A stretch of DNA of 64,000 nt from Beaufortia kweichowensis (lineage: Eukaryota > Chordata > Actinopteri > Cypriniformes > Gastromyzontidae), in contig CM032811.1 in the NCBI GenBank assembly GCA_019155185.1, forward strand, positions 13,040,075 through 13,104,074, read 5' to 3'. The position numbers and the translations under genes were made by a program. Position 1 is the first letter of the stretch. Each line of letters starts with the position of its first letter. Shown here piece by piece: positions 63,090 to 64,000 of this stretch. The notes below the pieces were generated by a model that was not told the DNA's origin, searched no databases, and worked only from the letters and a program-made list of their open reading frames with translations.

Positions 63090-63361
63090 CTCCCTCTCGG
63101 AGCGTTCCCCAACCCGTAACGAAGCACGAGCTGCCAGCCGAGAAAACGTGAGAGGGTGCTGGTAAGCAGATGGGATGCACGGTGTTGCTGAAGTTCAACG
63201 GCTCACTCAGTTCCAGCAGTGAGATGTCATAATCGTAGGTCATTTGATCGTAGTTTGGGTGGGTGAGGATGGTCTTTAGATTACGCACCTGGACTGAGGA
63301 TTCAAGGTTGTACTGGTCTCGCAGGCCGCTGTATGACAGCCAGTTAGATGTCAGTTTGTAA
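63090..63361 (-). CDS. st14: st14/matriptase exon: catalytic Asp segment
   Basis: The minus-strand exon encodes YKLTSNWLSYSGLRDQYNLE, then VRNLKTILTHPNYDQMTYDY, the catalytic Asp in YDYDISLLEL, VHPICLPAPSHVFSAGSSC and FVTGWGTLREG. DYDIxLLEL, RPICLPxxSHVF and VTGWG are standard S1 blocks in matriptase order. GSSCFVTGWG carries a cysteine that human matriptase lacks. The acceptor is TCGACAG and the donor GTGAGA. Phase 2 in, phase 1 out. Confidence 0.92.
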
Positions 63362-63905
63362 CTGTCGAGACAGTACAAGAGTAAGATTTCAAACTTGATC
63401 TTTACATGAAGTCCGTTTTACAATGTTGTTTTGAAGGCAGTTCTTCAATATACAGTGATCAAGGTGTGAAATTATGATGTTGTACTTATGTTTATCTGTT
63501 TATACGATCAGGGAAAATGGTCAATATACACTAGATTTGTGAAGTGGATGAAAAATAACATTTTGATGAAAGATTTGGAATACAAACTAATTTTTATGAA
63601 TAACATGCACATATAAACAGGGTCAATTTTGATTTCTTATCACCTCTAAATCCTGATATCTTTAAAAGCCCTATTCAAAGCAACATGTAGGAAAATTGAA
63701 AAACAAGATTTTACTGAATGTCTAGTGCTCCACCTGCTGACCAATAAGAATAACTACAAGATTGAAGACTCCCATTTACACTGAAAAATAACATTTGTGA
63801 TTAAAATGAAAAACTACTGACACCAGACATAAAAAGACAAAAAACACAACAACAAAACAAAAACAACAGAAGGCCTTACAGAGACATTAGAGTAAAAAGA
63901 CTCAC
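63362..63905 (-). other. st14: st14 intron between the His and Asp exons
   Basis: 544 bases, GT-AG on the minus strand, phase 2, AT-rich, nothing else recognised. The intron at 62838-63089 (252 bases) is likewise empty. Confidence 0.85.
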
Positions 63906-64000
63906 GCAGCATCAGGCTGGATGAAACAGTGGGCGGCAGACAGCAGCCATTTGTTGGAGATGATGGAGGCGCCGCAAACGTGTCCCGAGCTTTTAAAGTG
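63906..64000 (-). CDS. st14: st14/matriptase exon (partial): catalytic His segment
   Basis: The exon runs off the window edge. On the minus strand it reads HFKSSGHVCGASIISNKWLL then SAAHCFIQPDAA, with the catalytic histidine in SAAHC and the partner Cys in HVCGAS. The donor is GTGAGT and phase 2 joins the next exon. With it, the window holds the last 221 aa of the protease, all inside the S1 domain. The activation site, LDLa, CUB, SEA and membrane segments of the family would lie beyond 64000 if present. Confidence 0.9.

Overview
This is vertebrate genomic DNA, almost certainly from a teleost and probably a cyprinid-type fish. The signs are very long GA/CT and CA microsatellites, many small foldback DNA transposons (including a long imperfect palindrome of a kind I know from carp and zebrafish relatives), a low gene density, and short coding exons with GT-AG introns. 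No bacterial features, CRISPR arrays, rRNA or tRNA genes were found.

Two genes are supported, converging tail to tail. The first, on the + strand, is a complete kirrel-family cell-adhesion gene (nephrin/KIRREL family). Fifteen coding exons run from 21742 to 56451; all phases agree and the spliced product is 754 aa. It has a signal peptide, five Ig domains, one membrane helix and a cytoplasmic tail ending in the PDZ ligand THV. Exon 1 encodes only most of the signal peptide and is separated from exon 2 by a 22.7-kb intron. The 3' UTR probably ends near 58150. The second, on the - strand, is the 3' end of a matriptase (st14-type) serine protease. Four exons between 61329 and the window edge encode the last 221 aa, with the His, Asp and Ser of the triad on three different exons. 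Its 3' UTR probably ends near 60080, leaving about 1.9 kb between the two genes.

Layout: 1-21100 is intergenic and upstream of kirrel, with repeats and no supported gene; about 21090-21741 is the presumed promoter and 5' UTR; 21782-44535 is intron 1, containing repeats, a 56-bp minisatellite and several unique segments that look like candidate regulatory elements; 44536-56451 holds the Ig, membrane and tail exons; 58150-60080 is intergenic; 60080-64000 is st14.

KIRREL3 and ST14 lie on the same human chromosome arm (11q24), so the neighbourhood favours a kirrel3-type identity, although parts of the protein read more like KIRREL1. I saw no undescribed biological system. The most useful observations are the mixed kirrel paralogue signature, a Cys pair in the protease that human matriptase lacks, and the repeat and regulatory structure. 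Paralogue names, transposon families and regulatory calls are from memory of the families and were not searched.
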